Shown here: piece after piece, positions 1-10,300 of the stretch | How the letters are laid out: every line of letters starts with the position of its first letter | Numbering within the stretch: position 1 is the first letter of the stretch | DNA from: Reticulitermes speratus | Taxonomy: Eukaryota; Arthropoda; Insecta; Blattodea; Rhinotermitidae | DNA length: 64,000 bases | Direction of reading: 5' to 3' | Assembly: GCA_021186555.1 (NCBI GenBank) | Contig: JAJKFL010000011.1 | Coordinates: 2,011,001-2,075,000 of the forward strand | The notes under the pieces: generated by a model | Databases searched by the model: none | What the model was told of the DNA's origin: nothing | Seen by the model: only the letters and a program-made list of their open reading frames with translations | Program-made: the position numbers and the translations under genes

Positions 1-330
1 CTGACTGGTTTGTATAACTGAGACGGAGTGTGTTTACTGCGCGGTACGGACTGTATTTATGTGTTTTATGTGGATCTCAGAACAAACAGCGATTATTTCA
101 CTGTACAACATTAACTGACTGGTTTGTATAACTGAGACGGATTGTGTTTACTGCGCGGTACGGACTGTATTTATGTGTTTTGTGTGGATCTCAGAACAAA
201 CAGCGATTATTTCACTGTACAACATTAACTGACTGGTTTGTATAACTGAGACGGAGTGTGTTTACTGCGCGGTACGGACTGTATTTATGTGTTTTGTGTG
301 GATCTCAGAACAAACAGCGATTATTTCCCT
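1..330 (+). repeat. SatA array, 114-bp tandem repeat (first block)
   Basis: Three units begin at 1, 115 and 229, so the period is exactly 114 bp. Units contain GACGGAGTGTGTTTACTGCG and end in ACTGTACAACATTAA. The third unit breaks off near 328, where TATTTCCC replaces TATTTCAC. The same unit recurs in reverse orientation at 8110-10202 and forward at 15461-15914. The left edge of the window cuts the array, so its true length is unknown. Confidence 0.95.
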
Positions 331-1261
331 ATATATTAGTGTTCCCCAAAATTTTTCTCGCGAACCCCTTTTGGTTTCGAAAAGTAACCACGGATCAACT
401 ACCCTTCAGGGAAATCTCAGTCTCTAAATGGTTAATTGTTGTTATTACTAGAATTGCATCAAGTACGGTGTTGTTTTAAACGAAGGAGCTTGGATGCCAG
501 TCAATAAGGCTGATTGTTTCATATATCGTCGTTTAGCACAAACCTTCCTGTCTTCTGTATGGTTCCGGCCAACCGTAATTAAGGAATGTGTCATGAATTT
601 TTGACAGCGTACGTCGAACTCCCAGTGCATGCTCTCGTTATGTACGTAACAAAGGAATGCCACTTGGCAATGTTGACAGCGTACATGGGGGGATGACAAG
701 GCGGAATTAGTTAAAGACGAACCGAAGAATTCCTCAGCCAAATCTTTTACTGTTCGGGAGAGTCGTACTGGAAGAATCAGATGTGGGAGACACGTGATAC
801 ATTTAAATTGATCGAGGTTCATTATTTATCATGATTGCAAAACCTAAGATGAATCATTAGCATGTGCTTATTTGTGTAGTTTATCCAGTACGTGGGATTA
901 TTATGAACTGTGAATGGATGTAAGAGGTAACGGCAGTTCCTTAAGACTGCATCCCGCTGAGAGAGACTAAGCCTCACTGAGGACAATGAGCCTGTTTATT
1001 CATTCCAGCATTTAGGCTGAGTGTCCTCCGACTGCCTACCCACCATTTAGTGCACACTATATCTGCAGACTTTCGTTTGTACCGAGGAACGAATTTCTGG
1101 GGTGGCTTTAATCTCCATTCTCTAACGTCTGATTAACCATTTATCAGAAGCATTCTGTTCCATTTACCGGTTACGTATCCATTTTATTTCCTTCATACTT
1201 AATTTTATCTACTTTAGCAGACTTTTTACTCTTCTTACAAACATGCGCTGCGTGAATTTTG
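331..1261. other. No recognisable gene
   Basis: AT-rich sequence with no repeat unit or motif that I recognise. A 124-codon open frame lies on the minus strand at 448-822 with a few Cys-X2-Cys spacings, but it matches no family I know and is within chance length, so it is not called as a gene. Confidence 0.5.
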
Positions 1262-1676
1262 CTACATGTGTTTTGTTTAACTACATGTGTGTTTTGTTTA
1301 ACTACATGTGTGTTTTGTTTAACTACATGTGTGTTTTGTTTAACTACATGTGTTTTGTTTAACTACATGTGTGTTTTGTTTAACTACATGTGTGTTTTGT
1401 TTAACTACATGTGTTTTGTTTAACTACATGTGTGTTTTGTTTAACTACATGTGTGTTTTGTTTAACTACATGTGTGTTTTGTTTAACTACATGTGTGTTT
1501 TGTTTAACTACATGTGTTTTGTTTAACTACATGTGTGTTTTGTTTAACTATATGTGTGTTTTGTTTAACTACATGTGTGTTTTGTTTAACTACATGTGTG
1601 TTTTGTTTAACTACATGTGTGTTTTGTTTAACTACATGTGTGTTTTGTTTAACTACATGTGTGTTTTGTTTAACTC
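1262..1676 (+). repeat. 19/21-bp minisatellite, about 20 copies
   Basis: The unit is CTACATGTGTGTTTTGTTTAA (21 bp when split as CTACATGTGTG + TTTTGTTTAA), with a 19-bp variant lacking one GT. The two lengths are interspersed. ACATGT inside the unit is a 6-bp palindrome. The open frames seen across the array are products of the repeat and are not credible genes. Confidence 0.95.
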
Positions 1677-3899
1677 AGGCTTTACGTCATGAATAAAATA
1701 AAATTAAATATTCTGTTTATCTTAGCACGTATTCCTTGATACCAAAATTTCATTATTGTTATTGTTATCACAATTATCGTCATCATCATCATCATCATCA
1801 TCTTCAGAATGTTAACATACCAAATAGTTCAGAAGTTGAAACGTATATCGTGCTTTAATTTTAAAAAAAGTATTTTTCAGCTCTTTTAAATATTTCCTCC
1901 AAAAACTGGCCTTTTTAGGGCTTTACTATATTTCAATATTAAAACTTCACGGTGCGATGTAGATTGCAGAGACGAGTTTAGAGTCTTCATATTGTTCATG
2001 AACGTTTTAATTATAGGCGAAAATATAAATTACAGGATAGTGACTCCTTGCGTTTAATTCAAGGAGCTTTGTGTTTCACGGATACGTTTTTAGGACAGAC
2101 TGTCCTAATTGTGCGGCCTTGAGGCATTTGACTTGTATTTTCTTGAATTGAAAACGAATTTCTTTAAAAATTTAATCATAAATTATCTGAAAGGTAATTC
2201 GTGAATTTTAAGCATGCTGTTAGAAACTAGGATTCTTTCAATAGAAGGCCCGAACTAGCTGTAAACTCTCGTCACTAGACGAAGACTCTGAGCTGATTTA
2301 CCGACATTCGTATTGTGAGAGCGTGCCTTTAATTAGGCGGATAGTTGAGAGGCAGTCCGTTTTACACTTGTCAAGACAAAACGTATCTAAAGATTACTTA
2401 AAACTGCATTTTTCCCTTCTACATTACCGCTACAGTTGTATCTTATAACGACATTTGAAGAAGCTTTGCTTCTTATTTTGAGAACATAAAGACGCTGCGA
2501 GTGACATATCTAGTTATAAACTTCTAGATTCAAAACACGAAAAGGAATTGGTAAGACAAAAATTCAGTTTTGTTAAGGTTAAGAGGTCATATTTAAAAAC
2601 AGATACATTGCAGGTTCCGCTCTGTTGCTTCTTGGTTAATGAAGACAGAAGATTAAATAAGTGTAGAAACAGCAGGCAGATGTGATTTTATTTTGTTAGT
2701 ACAGCAGTGATGAGATTATAGCTCTGTATTCGTCGGGTTTAGAAGCAATAATTGTTTTTTTTTGTAACCGAGAGAGAGTGTGTTTACTGCTCGGTGCGAG
2801 CTAAATATTTATATATAATCCAGATTGAATTCAGTCCTCGAGGGATTAATTTACGTGTACAAGATCATGAAAGTGTTTTTATTTTAAATTTTAAAGCTAC
2901 TTTATAGGCCAATTTAATCCGAATTTAATTCTCTTAATCTGAAGCAAGATGTGAATTGTGTCCTGGACATTATTAGCTGACTTCAGATTCAATGGCGCAG
3001 TTTCAGTCATTATTTTTTACTTAATTCCGACACTGTTAATACAGATATATTACTGATGTGAAATATAGTTTATCTTGTCGCTCAGCTTTGTGTCACTGCG
3101 CTGAATGGAACCAACCAAGATTTGAAAGACATTAGGGCTCTTCTCTAAGACAGGACGTTTGGTGACTTTGGAGGAGGCGTTGTTGAATTTTTGCAGTGGT
3201 GCGAGGGGTGTTACATATAGCTATGACGAATTGCATTTAATGCGATCAGAGTCTGACTGTTGTTTTGTCCAGGAGTAAAGAAGGGCCGATGTCCGGCCAC
3301 GGTCACTTGAAGGATCGGCCAGCAGCTGCCGCAGACTGCCCTGCGCGGCACGTCAAAGGCGCCGGCAACACACAGCATTGACAGTCGCTTACTTGTGTGC
3401 GGTATTGTGTTATGAGTGGGGATCAGGACACGTAACTTGTATTATGAACAGTAATTTTAGGAATTGTATTTTCTGGATAAGGGCCTATGTGAAATTCAAT
3501 GCTCATTTTATACTTTTTGTGAGCACGGATAACTACACGTAATTTGTTCATCTCACTTCCCCATCCATTGGAAAAAAAAAACTCTGAATATGGAAGGATT
3601 ATTCTAGATGAGAATGTGATATAACGATTGAATTGGAGAAGTGGGGGAAAAACATAAGCAATAATTAATTCTATTTTGAATCTGACCGATATTTAAATGT
3701 TATTTATATAAATTACACATTTAAATATTCTTCACTTGGGATATGTTATAGAATGTTGTATTGAGACCCTTAAATATGTCTTCGGCCTCTCTGGCTGTGC
3801 CTTATATCTCGTACGTACGACGTAAATGGTGAGATAATGTATTTCTTGTACTTTTCTCGTAAAAGGCGAGATGTTATTGTACACGTACTTAGGTCTTCA
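1677..3899. other. Mostly unmarked AT-rich sequence
   Basis: Contains a (CAT)n microsatellite at about 1780-1803 and a SatA end fragment at 2771-2802 (separate entry). A GC-richer patch lies at about 3290-3370 (GGCCGATGTCCGGCCAC...), without a frame or motif I can name. No gene seen. Confidence 0.5.
2771..2802 (+). repeat. SatA terminal fragment
   Basis: AGAGTGTGTTTACTGCTCGG followed by TGCGAGCTAAAT matches the end of the SatA block at 15893-15918 (GAGTGTGTTTACTGCGCGGT then ACGAGCTGAAT). The switch from the unit to GAGCT(G)AA occurs at the same point in both places. This indicates a fixed boundary of a larger element rather than a random truncation. Confidence 0.65.
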
Positions 3900-4035
3900 C
3901 TTAAATCGTTTGTTATTCTTGTCCAATTTTAATAAAAAAGTGAAATGTTTCGACAAATGGCTGTAAGAATCTCCAATGTAAAATTTCACGAAAATCCGCT
4001 CAGTGGGAGCCGAGTTGTTTCGCGCAGAATGTACT
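3900..4035 (-). repeat. Dispersed repeat D1 (reverse copy)
   Basis: The reverse complement begins AACTCGGCTCCCACTGAGCG followed by GATTTTCGTGAAATT, and later TTCACTTTTTTATTAAAAT and GACAAGAATAAC. The same blocks occur in the same order on the plus strand at about 21735-21875. Identity is patchy between blocks. The source element is unknown. Confidence 0.7.
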
Positions 4036-4202
4036 TATCACAAAGCTGATAGTCGTCTTTCGCAGTTGCTTTGTAAAAGCTCCTATATAGTTTAGTTAAT
4101 TTTTAGACGCTAAAATTGCCCTCAGTTATATATTAAAATTCAGTTCCTACCTCACAGTAAACACTAACAGCCTTTATTACAAATACCAGCGAAGCTCTAT
4201 AG

Positions 4203-4285
4203 AGAAATAATCGCTGTTTGTTCTGAGATCCATACCGAACTCACAAATGCACTGTGTGGGCAGAACGTAGATTTCTTAAATGTTA
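4203..4285 (-). repeat. SatA fragment with its downstream flank
   Basis: AATAATCGCTGTTTGTTCTG and AGATCCA are SatA in the reverse sense. They are followed by CACTGTGTGGGCAGAACGTAG, which is also what follows the big SatA block (10206-10228) and, reversed, precedes the block at 15461. This copy has less than one unit but keeps the flank, as expected of a short member of one mobile element. Confidence 0.7.
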
Positions 4286-4324
4286 AACTGAATGGTTCGT
4301 GATTTCAGTCTTCCGGCCGCGATG

Positions 4325-4475
4325 TTGATTAGATCTGCGCGCTTCTGGGATATTACGCAGCGTCGTGTTGTAATTGTTTACCGACTCTTCGGGACAACGT
4401 ATCGGTCCCGAAGCGTCGGTAAACAATTATCACACGACGCTGCGTAATATCCCAGAAGAACGCAGATCTCATCAA
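4325..4475. mobile_element. Foldback element with 70-bp arms (family 2)
   Basis: The left arm 4325-4394 and right arm 4406-4475 are near-perfect reverse complements around an 11-bp spacer, so the whole element folds into one hairpin. The arms carry the family signature CTTCTGGGATATTACGCAGC and TTTACCGAC...TTCGGG. Similar half or whole palindromes are at 13186, 17548, 24514, 31318 and 40885. CCGAAGCGTCGG at the inner edge of the right arm is a decayed form of the GAAACGTC hammerhead 3' core seen in sister copies. No coding capacity. Confidence 0.75.
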
Positions 4476-4627
4476 TGGTTCTTATTTAGGCCTATGACTG
4501 AAATTCAAATTCTTGTGTTTGGGGAAGGTTATTACATTTCACAGTGCTTTAGTACGCAGTATCACACATCCAAATAGCCGGAGTAACCCTCTCCAAGCTG
4601 CGTCCTTATTGCATTTGCCACAGTGTC

Positions 4628-4635
4628 TATAAAAG
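4628..4635 (+). promoter_or_regulatory. Candidate TATA box
   Basis: TATAAAAG is a consensus TATA element, 52 bp upstream of the ATG of the small ORF at 4680. A start about 30 bp downstream would leave a short leader. I see no convincing initiator at exactly the right distance (CAGTC at 4667 is a little far). It could be chance in AT-rich DNA. Confidence 0.25.
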
Positions 4636-4679
4636 CAGAAGTCTTCAGATAGACAAGGGCGACAGACAGTCTCAAGCAA

Positions 4680-4865
4680 ATGAAAGATAAAAACCCAATA
4701 AAGGAACGTAATAAAAAGAGTCGGACTAGTTTGCGTACCCCTGGGCAGGCACACGCTGCGGCTACAAATGTAGCGCCCCGGGCCGCCGTCGCCCAGCCGT
4801 CCCATAGTATATGGAGCCGGCTGGCCTCCACCTTCAAAGACATCGGCAGAGAACTGCGGAGTTAG
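4680..4865 (+). CDS. Candidate 61-residue basic peptide, unknown function
   Basis: This is the only short ORF here that combines a consensus TATA box upstream with a local rise in GC and CpG (about 4730-4860). The product is basic at its N-terminus (KERNKKSR), Ala/Pro-rich in the middle, and ends in WSRLASTFKDIGRELRS. In that tail W, L, F, I and L are spaced three to four apart, as in an amphipathic helix. I see no signal peptide, no cysteine framework and no known domain. It could be a real small protein, the remnant of a last exon, or chance. Low confidence. Confidence 0.2.
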   Translation: MKDKNPIKERNKKSRTSLRTPGQAHAAATNVAPRAAVAQPSHSIWSRLASTFKDIGRELRS

Positions 4866-4936
4866 TCAACATCCGGATAACTGCTGAGCGAATTGTCGCT
4901 GGATTCGATGCTGTGAAGTTGTGGAAGCTAACGTCG

Positions 4937-6846
4937 TGTGACACGCCACAGTACAAATTTTATGTGAGGCGCCACAGTACAAACTTTATGTGAGGCGCCA
5001 CAGTACTAACTTTATGTGAGGCGCCACAGTATTAACTTTATGTGAGGCGCCACAGTATTAACTTTATGTGAGGCGTCACAGTATTAACTTTATGTGAGGC
5101 GCCACAGTATTAACTTTATGTGAGGCGCCACAGTACTAACTTTATGTGAGGCGCCACAGTACTAACTTTATGTGAGGCGCCACAGTACTAACTTTATGTG
5201 AGGCGCCACAGTACTAACTTTATGTGAGACGCCACAGTACTAACTTTATGTGAGGCGCCACAGTATTAACTTTATGAGGCGCCACAGTATTAACTTTATG
5301 TGAGGCGCACAGTATTAACTTTATGTGAGGCGCCACAGTATTAAATTTATGTGAGGCGCCACAGTACTAACTTTATGTGAGGCGCCACAGTACTAACTTT
5401 ATGTGAGGCGCCACAGTACTAAATTTATGTGAGGCGCCACAGTATTAACTTTATGTGAGGCGCCACAGTATTAACTTTATGTGATGCGCCACAGTATTAA
5501 CTTTATTTGAGGCGCCACAGTATTAACTTTATGTGAGGCGCCACAGTACTAACTTTATGTGAGGCGCCACAGTACTAACTTTATGTGAGGCGCCACAGTA
5601 CTAACTTTATGTGAGGCGCCACAGTATTAACTTTATGTGAGGCGCCACAGTATTAACTTTATGTGAGGCGCAACAGTATTAACTTTATGTGAGGCGCCAC
5701 AGTATTTACTTTATGTGAGGCGCCACAGTATTAACTTTATGTGAGGCGCCACAGTATTAACTTTATGTGAGGCGCCACAGTATTAACTTTATGTGAGGCG
5801 CCACAGTACTAACTTTATGTGAGGCGCCACAGTATTAACTTTATGTGAGGCGCCACATTATTAACTTTATGTGAGGCGCCACAGTACTAACTTTATGTGA
5901 GGCGCCACAGTACTAACTTTATGTGAGGCGCCACAGTATTAACTTTATGTGAGGCGCCACAGTATTAACTTTATGTGAGGCGCCACAGTATTAACTTTAT
6001 GTGAGGCGCCACAGTACTAACTTTATGTGAGGCGCCACAGTACTAACTTTATGTGAGGCGCCACAGTATTAACTTTATGTGAGGCGCCACAGTATTTACT
6101 TTATGTGAGGCGCCACAGTATTAACTTTATGTGAGGCGCCACAGTATTAACTTTATGTGAGGCGCCACAGTATTAACTTTATGTGAGGCGCCACAGTACT
6201 AACTTTATGTGAGGCGCCACAGAATTAACTTTATGTGAGGCGCCACAGTATTAATTTTATGTGAGGCGCCACAGTACTAACTTTATGTGAGGCGCCACAG
6301 TACTAACTTTATGTGAGGCGCCACAGTATTAACTTTATGTGAGGCGCCACAGTATTAACTTTATGTGAGGCGCCACAGTATTAACTTTATGTGAGGCGCC
6401 ACAGTACTAACTTTATGTGAGGCGCCACAGTACTAACTTTATGTGAGGCGCCACAGTATTAACTTTATGTGAGGCGCCACAGTATTAACTTTATGTGAGG
6501 CGCCACAGTACTAACTTTATGTGAGGCGCCAAAGTACTAACTTTATGTGAGGCGCCACAGTATTAACTTTATGTGAGGCGCCACAGTATTAACTTTATGT
6601 GAGGCGCCACAGTATTAACTTTATGTGAGGCGCCACAGTACTAACTTTATGTGAGGCGCCACAGTATTAACTTTATGTGAGGCGCCACAGTATTAACTTT
6701 ATGTGAGGCGCCACAGTATTAACTTTATGTAAGGCGCCACAGTATTAACTTTATGTGAGGCGCCACAGTATTAACTTTATGTGAGGCGCCACAGTATTAA
6801 CTATATGTGAGGCGCCACAGTATTAACTTTATGTGAGGCGCCACAG
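4937..6846 (+). repeat. 26-bp satellite, about 73 copies, with higher-order structure
   Basis: The unit is GTGAGGCGCCACAGTA(C/T)TAA + CTTTAT, 26 bp, almost unbroken for 1.9 kb (one 2-bp and one 1-bp deletion near 5275-5310). The centre, TGAGGCGCCACA, is an imperfect palindrome around GGCGCC. The C/T variants are not random: the monomer order of 5701-6090 repeats in 6091-6480, giving a 390-bp (15-monomer) duplication marked by the rare AGTATTTACT monomer at both starts. Not a CRISPR array, since there are no spacers. Confidence 0.95.
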
Positions 6847-7455
6847 CGATTTTTTTTCCTTCGGTTGCACGGAACCTTTCAAGATATTTCCGCCTCGTGT
6901 CCTGGCCTTCTTAACAGCTATCACGATGGAGGGGTTTTGTGGTTTTTGTGAGTTTATGAGAATATTTCTGGAATTAATAACCACTTCGTCACAATTTGTA
7001 TCTATTTACAGTTGCCAAGTTGGTCTAGAATCCTCTAATTCTTATAAAACCAGAATGTTCATTGCCATAGTCACACTATTACTTCACTGGACACTATTCT
7101 GAGCTGCTTGAAATCTTTCGTATATGCTTGGGTCACCTGCAGAATTTATCTTCAGGTTTTCCGGGCGAAGATTTTATATATAGGCCTATTTCTCACCTCC
7201 GTTCATGCCACATTCCCTGTCTATCGTATTCAAGATTTTATCGCCCTAATACTGATTGATTAAGAGTGCAACTTGCAAAGCTGCTCATTGTGTAATTACC
7301 TCTATTCGCCTGTATCTTCCTCATTCTTCAACATCCTCCATGTTTTTCAATTCCCTTTTGTTAAGATATTTTTAAGTGGGACTTTCCGTTGTGGTTTAAA
7401 TACACAAAGATAAGGAGTGTGTCGTCAGTCACTAAAATCTTCTCATATTAATTTG
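6847..7455. other. No recognisable gene
   Basis: Follows directly from the 26-bp array. An 89-codon frame at 6833-7102 starts inside the last repeat unit and shows no known domain. Nothing else seen. Confidence 0.45.
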
Positions 7456-7460
7456 AAATT

Positions 7461-7510
7461 TATTAAGCTACATGTTTCGGCACACCCATAATGGAGCCCA
7501 TCATCAGGCA
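7461..7510 (-). ncRNA. Hammerhead ribozyme-like motif (family 1), helix II decayed
   Basis: On the minus strand CTGATGA (7507-7501) and GAAAC (7478-7474) are intact and are followed by ATGTA, giving the palindrome ACATGT for helix III and a GUA cleavage triplet. Between them, GG...CC and CCAT/ATGG could pair but leave an internal loop, so helix II is longer and weaker than in the best copies. Role, if active: self-cleavage of a retroelement transcript. No inverted partner was found nearby. Confidence 0.5.
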
Positions 7511-8109
7511 GTAAAATAGAAAGGGAAAGTTAATACGTATGTTACGCCTTATATAGTTGTTGTATTATATGCATTGTTTTAATGGACCAAGTTTCAAAGC
7601 TACAAAAATGAAATTGAGTTCTGTAGATATTTTTATATGGGACGGGAGCTTGTAAGACCCTGAACTGAGCTATGCACATGCCTTCCAGTTATTAGCATTT
7701 CTGCGTCCTTAAACCCTGATATAATTTAGTTTAATAACAGTGATAGACATGTATTAATTAATATCACATGAAAGCGCATTGATGACGAACTTGCGAATGG
7801 TTACCGAGTGTACGGATTAGTAACATATTGGCTAAGTAAGTACGCAATAACAGCCTTTGACGGCTATTCTTGTGACCAGTATGCCGATATTTGGTACTGC
7901 CATGTGTAGGGCTTCAACAAAACTGCATGCTGTAGAATATTTTCAGTGTTAAATTAAACTTACAGAAACTGACATTTATGCTTACATTTAATGCATGTAA
8001 ATTTTTTTATGTCGATTGACAGTGGTTTACATTTTAAAGTCCTAGGTTAATAACAGACATTATTTAGGTTTACCGTAATTTTGTTTTTTGCCTTTTTAAC
8101 TTGTTTCTA
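7511..8109. other. No recognisable gene
   Basis: AT-rich; no repeat, tRNA-like head or long frame. It separates the hammerhead motif from the large SatA block and may be part of whichever element carries them. Confidence 0.4.
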
Positions 8110-10202
8110 AGTTAATGTTGTACAGTGAAATAATCGCTGTTTGTTCTGAGATCCACACAAAACACATAAATACAGTCCGTACCGCGCAGTAAACACACTC
8201 CGTCTCAGTTAACAAACCAGTCAGTTAATGTTGTACAGTGAAATAATCGCTGTTTGTTCTGAGATCACACAAAACACATAAATACAGTCCGTACCGCGCA
8301 GTAAACACACTCCGTCTCAGTTAACAAACCAGTCAGTTAATGTTGTACAGTGAAATAATCGCTGTTTGTTCTGAGATCCACACAAAACACATAAATACAG
8401 TCCGTACCGCGCAGTAAACACACTCCGTCTCAGTTTACACAAACCAGTCAGTTAATGTGTACAGTGAAATAATCGCTGTTTGTTCTGAGATCCACACAAA
8501 ACACATAAATACAGTCCGTACCGCGCAGTAAACACACTCCGTCTCAGTTTACAAACCAGTCAGTTAATGTTGTACAGTGAAATAATCGCTGTTTGTTCTG
8601 AGATCCACACAAAACACATAAATACAGTCCGTACCGCGCAGTAAACACACTCCGTCTCAGTTACACAAACCAGTCAGTTAATGCTGTACAGTGAAATAAT
8701 CGCTTTTGTTCTGAGATCCACACAAAACACATAAATACAGTCCGTACCGCGCAGTAAACACACTCCGTCTCAGTTATACAAACCAGTCAGTTAATGCTGT
8801 ACAGTGAAATAATCGCTGTTTGTTCTGAGATCCACACAAAACACATAAATACAGTCCGTACCGCGCAGTAAACACACTCCGTCTCAGTTATACAAACCAG
8901 TCAGTTAATGTGTACAGTGAAATAATCGCTGTTTGTTCTGAGATCCACACAAAACACATAAATACAGTCCGTACCCGCAGTAAACACACTCCGTCTCAGT
9001 TATACAAACCAGTCAGTTAATGTTGTACAGTGAAATAATCGCTGTTTGTTCTGAGATCCACACAAAACACATAAATACAGTCCGTACCGCGCAGTAAACA
9101 CACTCCGTCTCAGTTATACAAACCAGTCAGTTAATGCTGTACAGTGAAATAATCGCTGTTTGTTCTGAGATCCACACAAAACACATAAATACAGTCCGAC
9201 CGCGCAGTAAACACACTCCGTCTCAGTTATACAAACCAGTCAGTTAATGCTGTACAGTGAAATAATCGCTGTTTGTTCTGAGATCCACACAAAACACATA
9301 AATACAGTCCGTACCGCGCAGTAAACACACTCCGTCTCAGTTATACAAACCAGTCAGTTAATGTTGTACAGTGAAATAATCGCTGTTTGTTCTGAGATCC
9401 ACACAAAACACATAAATACAGTCCGTACCGCGCAGTAAACACACTCCGTCTCAGTTATACAAACCAGTCAGTTAATGTGTACAGTGAAATAATCGCTGTT
9501 TGTTCTGAGATCCACACAAAACACATAAATACAGTCCGTACCGCGCAGTAAACACACTCCGTCTCAGTTATACAAACCAGTCAGTTAATGCTGTACAGTG
9601 AAATAATCGCTGTTTGTTCTGAGATCCACACAAAACACATAATATCAGTCGTAGCGCTGTCTGCATAAACATCGTCTCAGTTATATAAACCATGTGTAAA
9701 TGTTTACAGTGAAATATCGCGATTGTTCTGAGATCCACACAAAACAAAATAAATACAGTACGTAACCGCAGTTAACACATCCGTTCTCAGTTATTACAAA
9801 CCAGTCAGTTAATGCTGTTACGTGAATAATCGCTGTTTGTTACTGAGATCCACACAAACACAGAATCAGTCCGATATCCGGCGAACACATCTCGTCCAGT
9901 TATACAAACCAGTCAGTTAATGTTGTACAGTGAAATAATCGCTGTTTGTTCTGAGATCCACACAAAACACATAAATACAGTCCGTACCGCGCAGTAAACA
10001 CACTCCGTCTCAGTTATACAAACCAGTCAGTTAATGTTGTACAGTGAAATAATCGCTGTTTGTTCTGAGATCCACACAAAACACATAAATACAGTCCGTA
10101 CCGCGCAGTAAACACACTCCGTCTCAGTTATACAAACCAGTCAGTTAATGTTGTACAGTGAAATAATCGCTGTTTGTTCTGAGATCCACACAAAACACAT
10201 AA
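8110..10202 (-). repeat. SatA array, main block, about 18 copies of 114 bp
   Basis: Reverse-sense SatA units (GTACAGTGAAATAATCGCTG, then TTTGTTCTGAGATCCACACA, then AAACACATAAATACAGTCCG). Units vary slightly at TTGTACAG / CTGTACAG / TGTACAG and at AGTTAACA / AGTTATACA / AGTTTACACA. Most are over 95% alike, so expansion is recent. About 2.3 units at 9640-9905 are riddled with one-base gaps and insertions (see findings). Confidence 0.95.
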
Positions 10203-10300
10203 CTCCACTGTGTGGGCAGAAGGTAGGGTTTTCTGATCTGAAAACAGGTGGTAAATATAGTAACCACTGGGTTGTAAAGGGTTAAGTGTCTTCCGAAACT
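10203..10300 (-). repeat. SatA flank shared between loci
   Basis: CACTGTGTGGGCAGAAGGTAG follows the array, and further on comes GTTGTAAAGGGTTAAGTG. The reverse complement of the sequence before the third SatA block (15395-15460) has the matching order: CACTGT, GGGCAGAAAGTAGAA, CCCTGTGGTAC, AAAGGGTTAA. The block at 4236 has the first part. The arrays are therefore internal repeats of one dispersed element. Confidence 0.7.

Noticed and set aside
448..822. 124-codon minus ORF with CxxC spacings, possible zinc ribbon
   Set aside because: Cysteine and histidine spacing fits no known finger, and the frame has no supporting context.
4937..6846. CRISPR-like regular array
   Set aside because: Repeats are contiguous with no unique spacers; the same applies to all other arrays here, and the context is eukaryotic.
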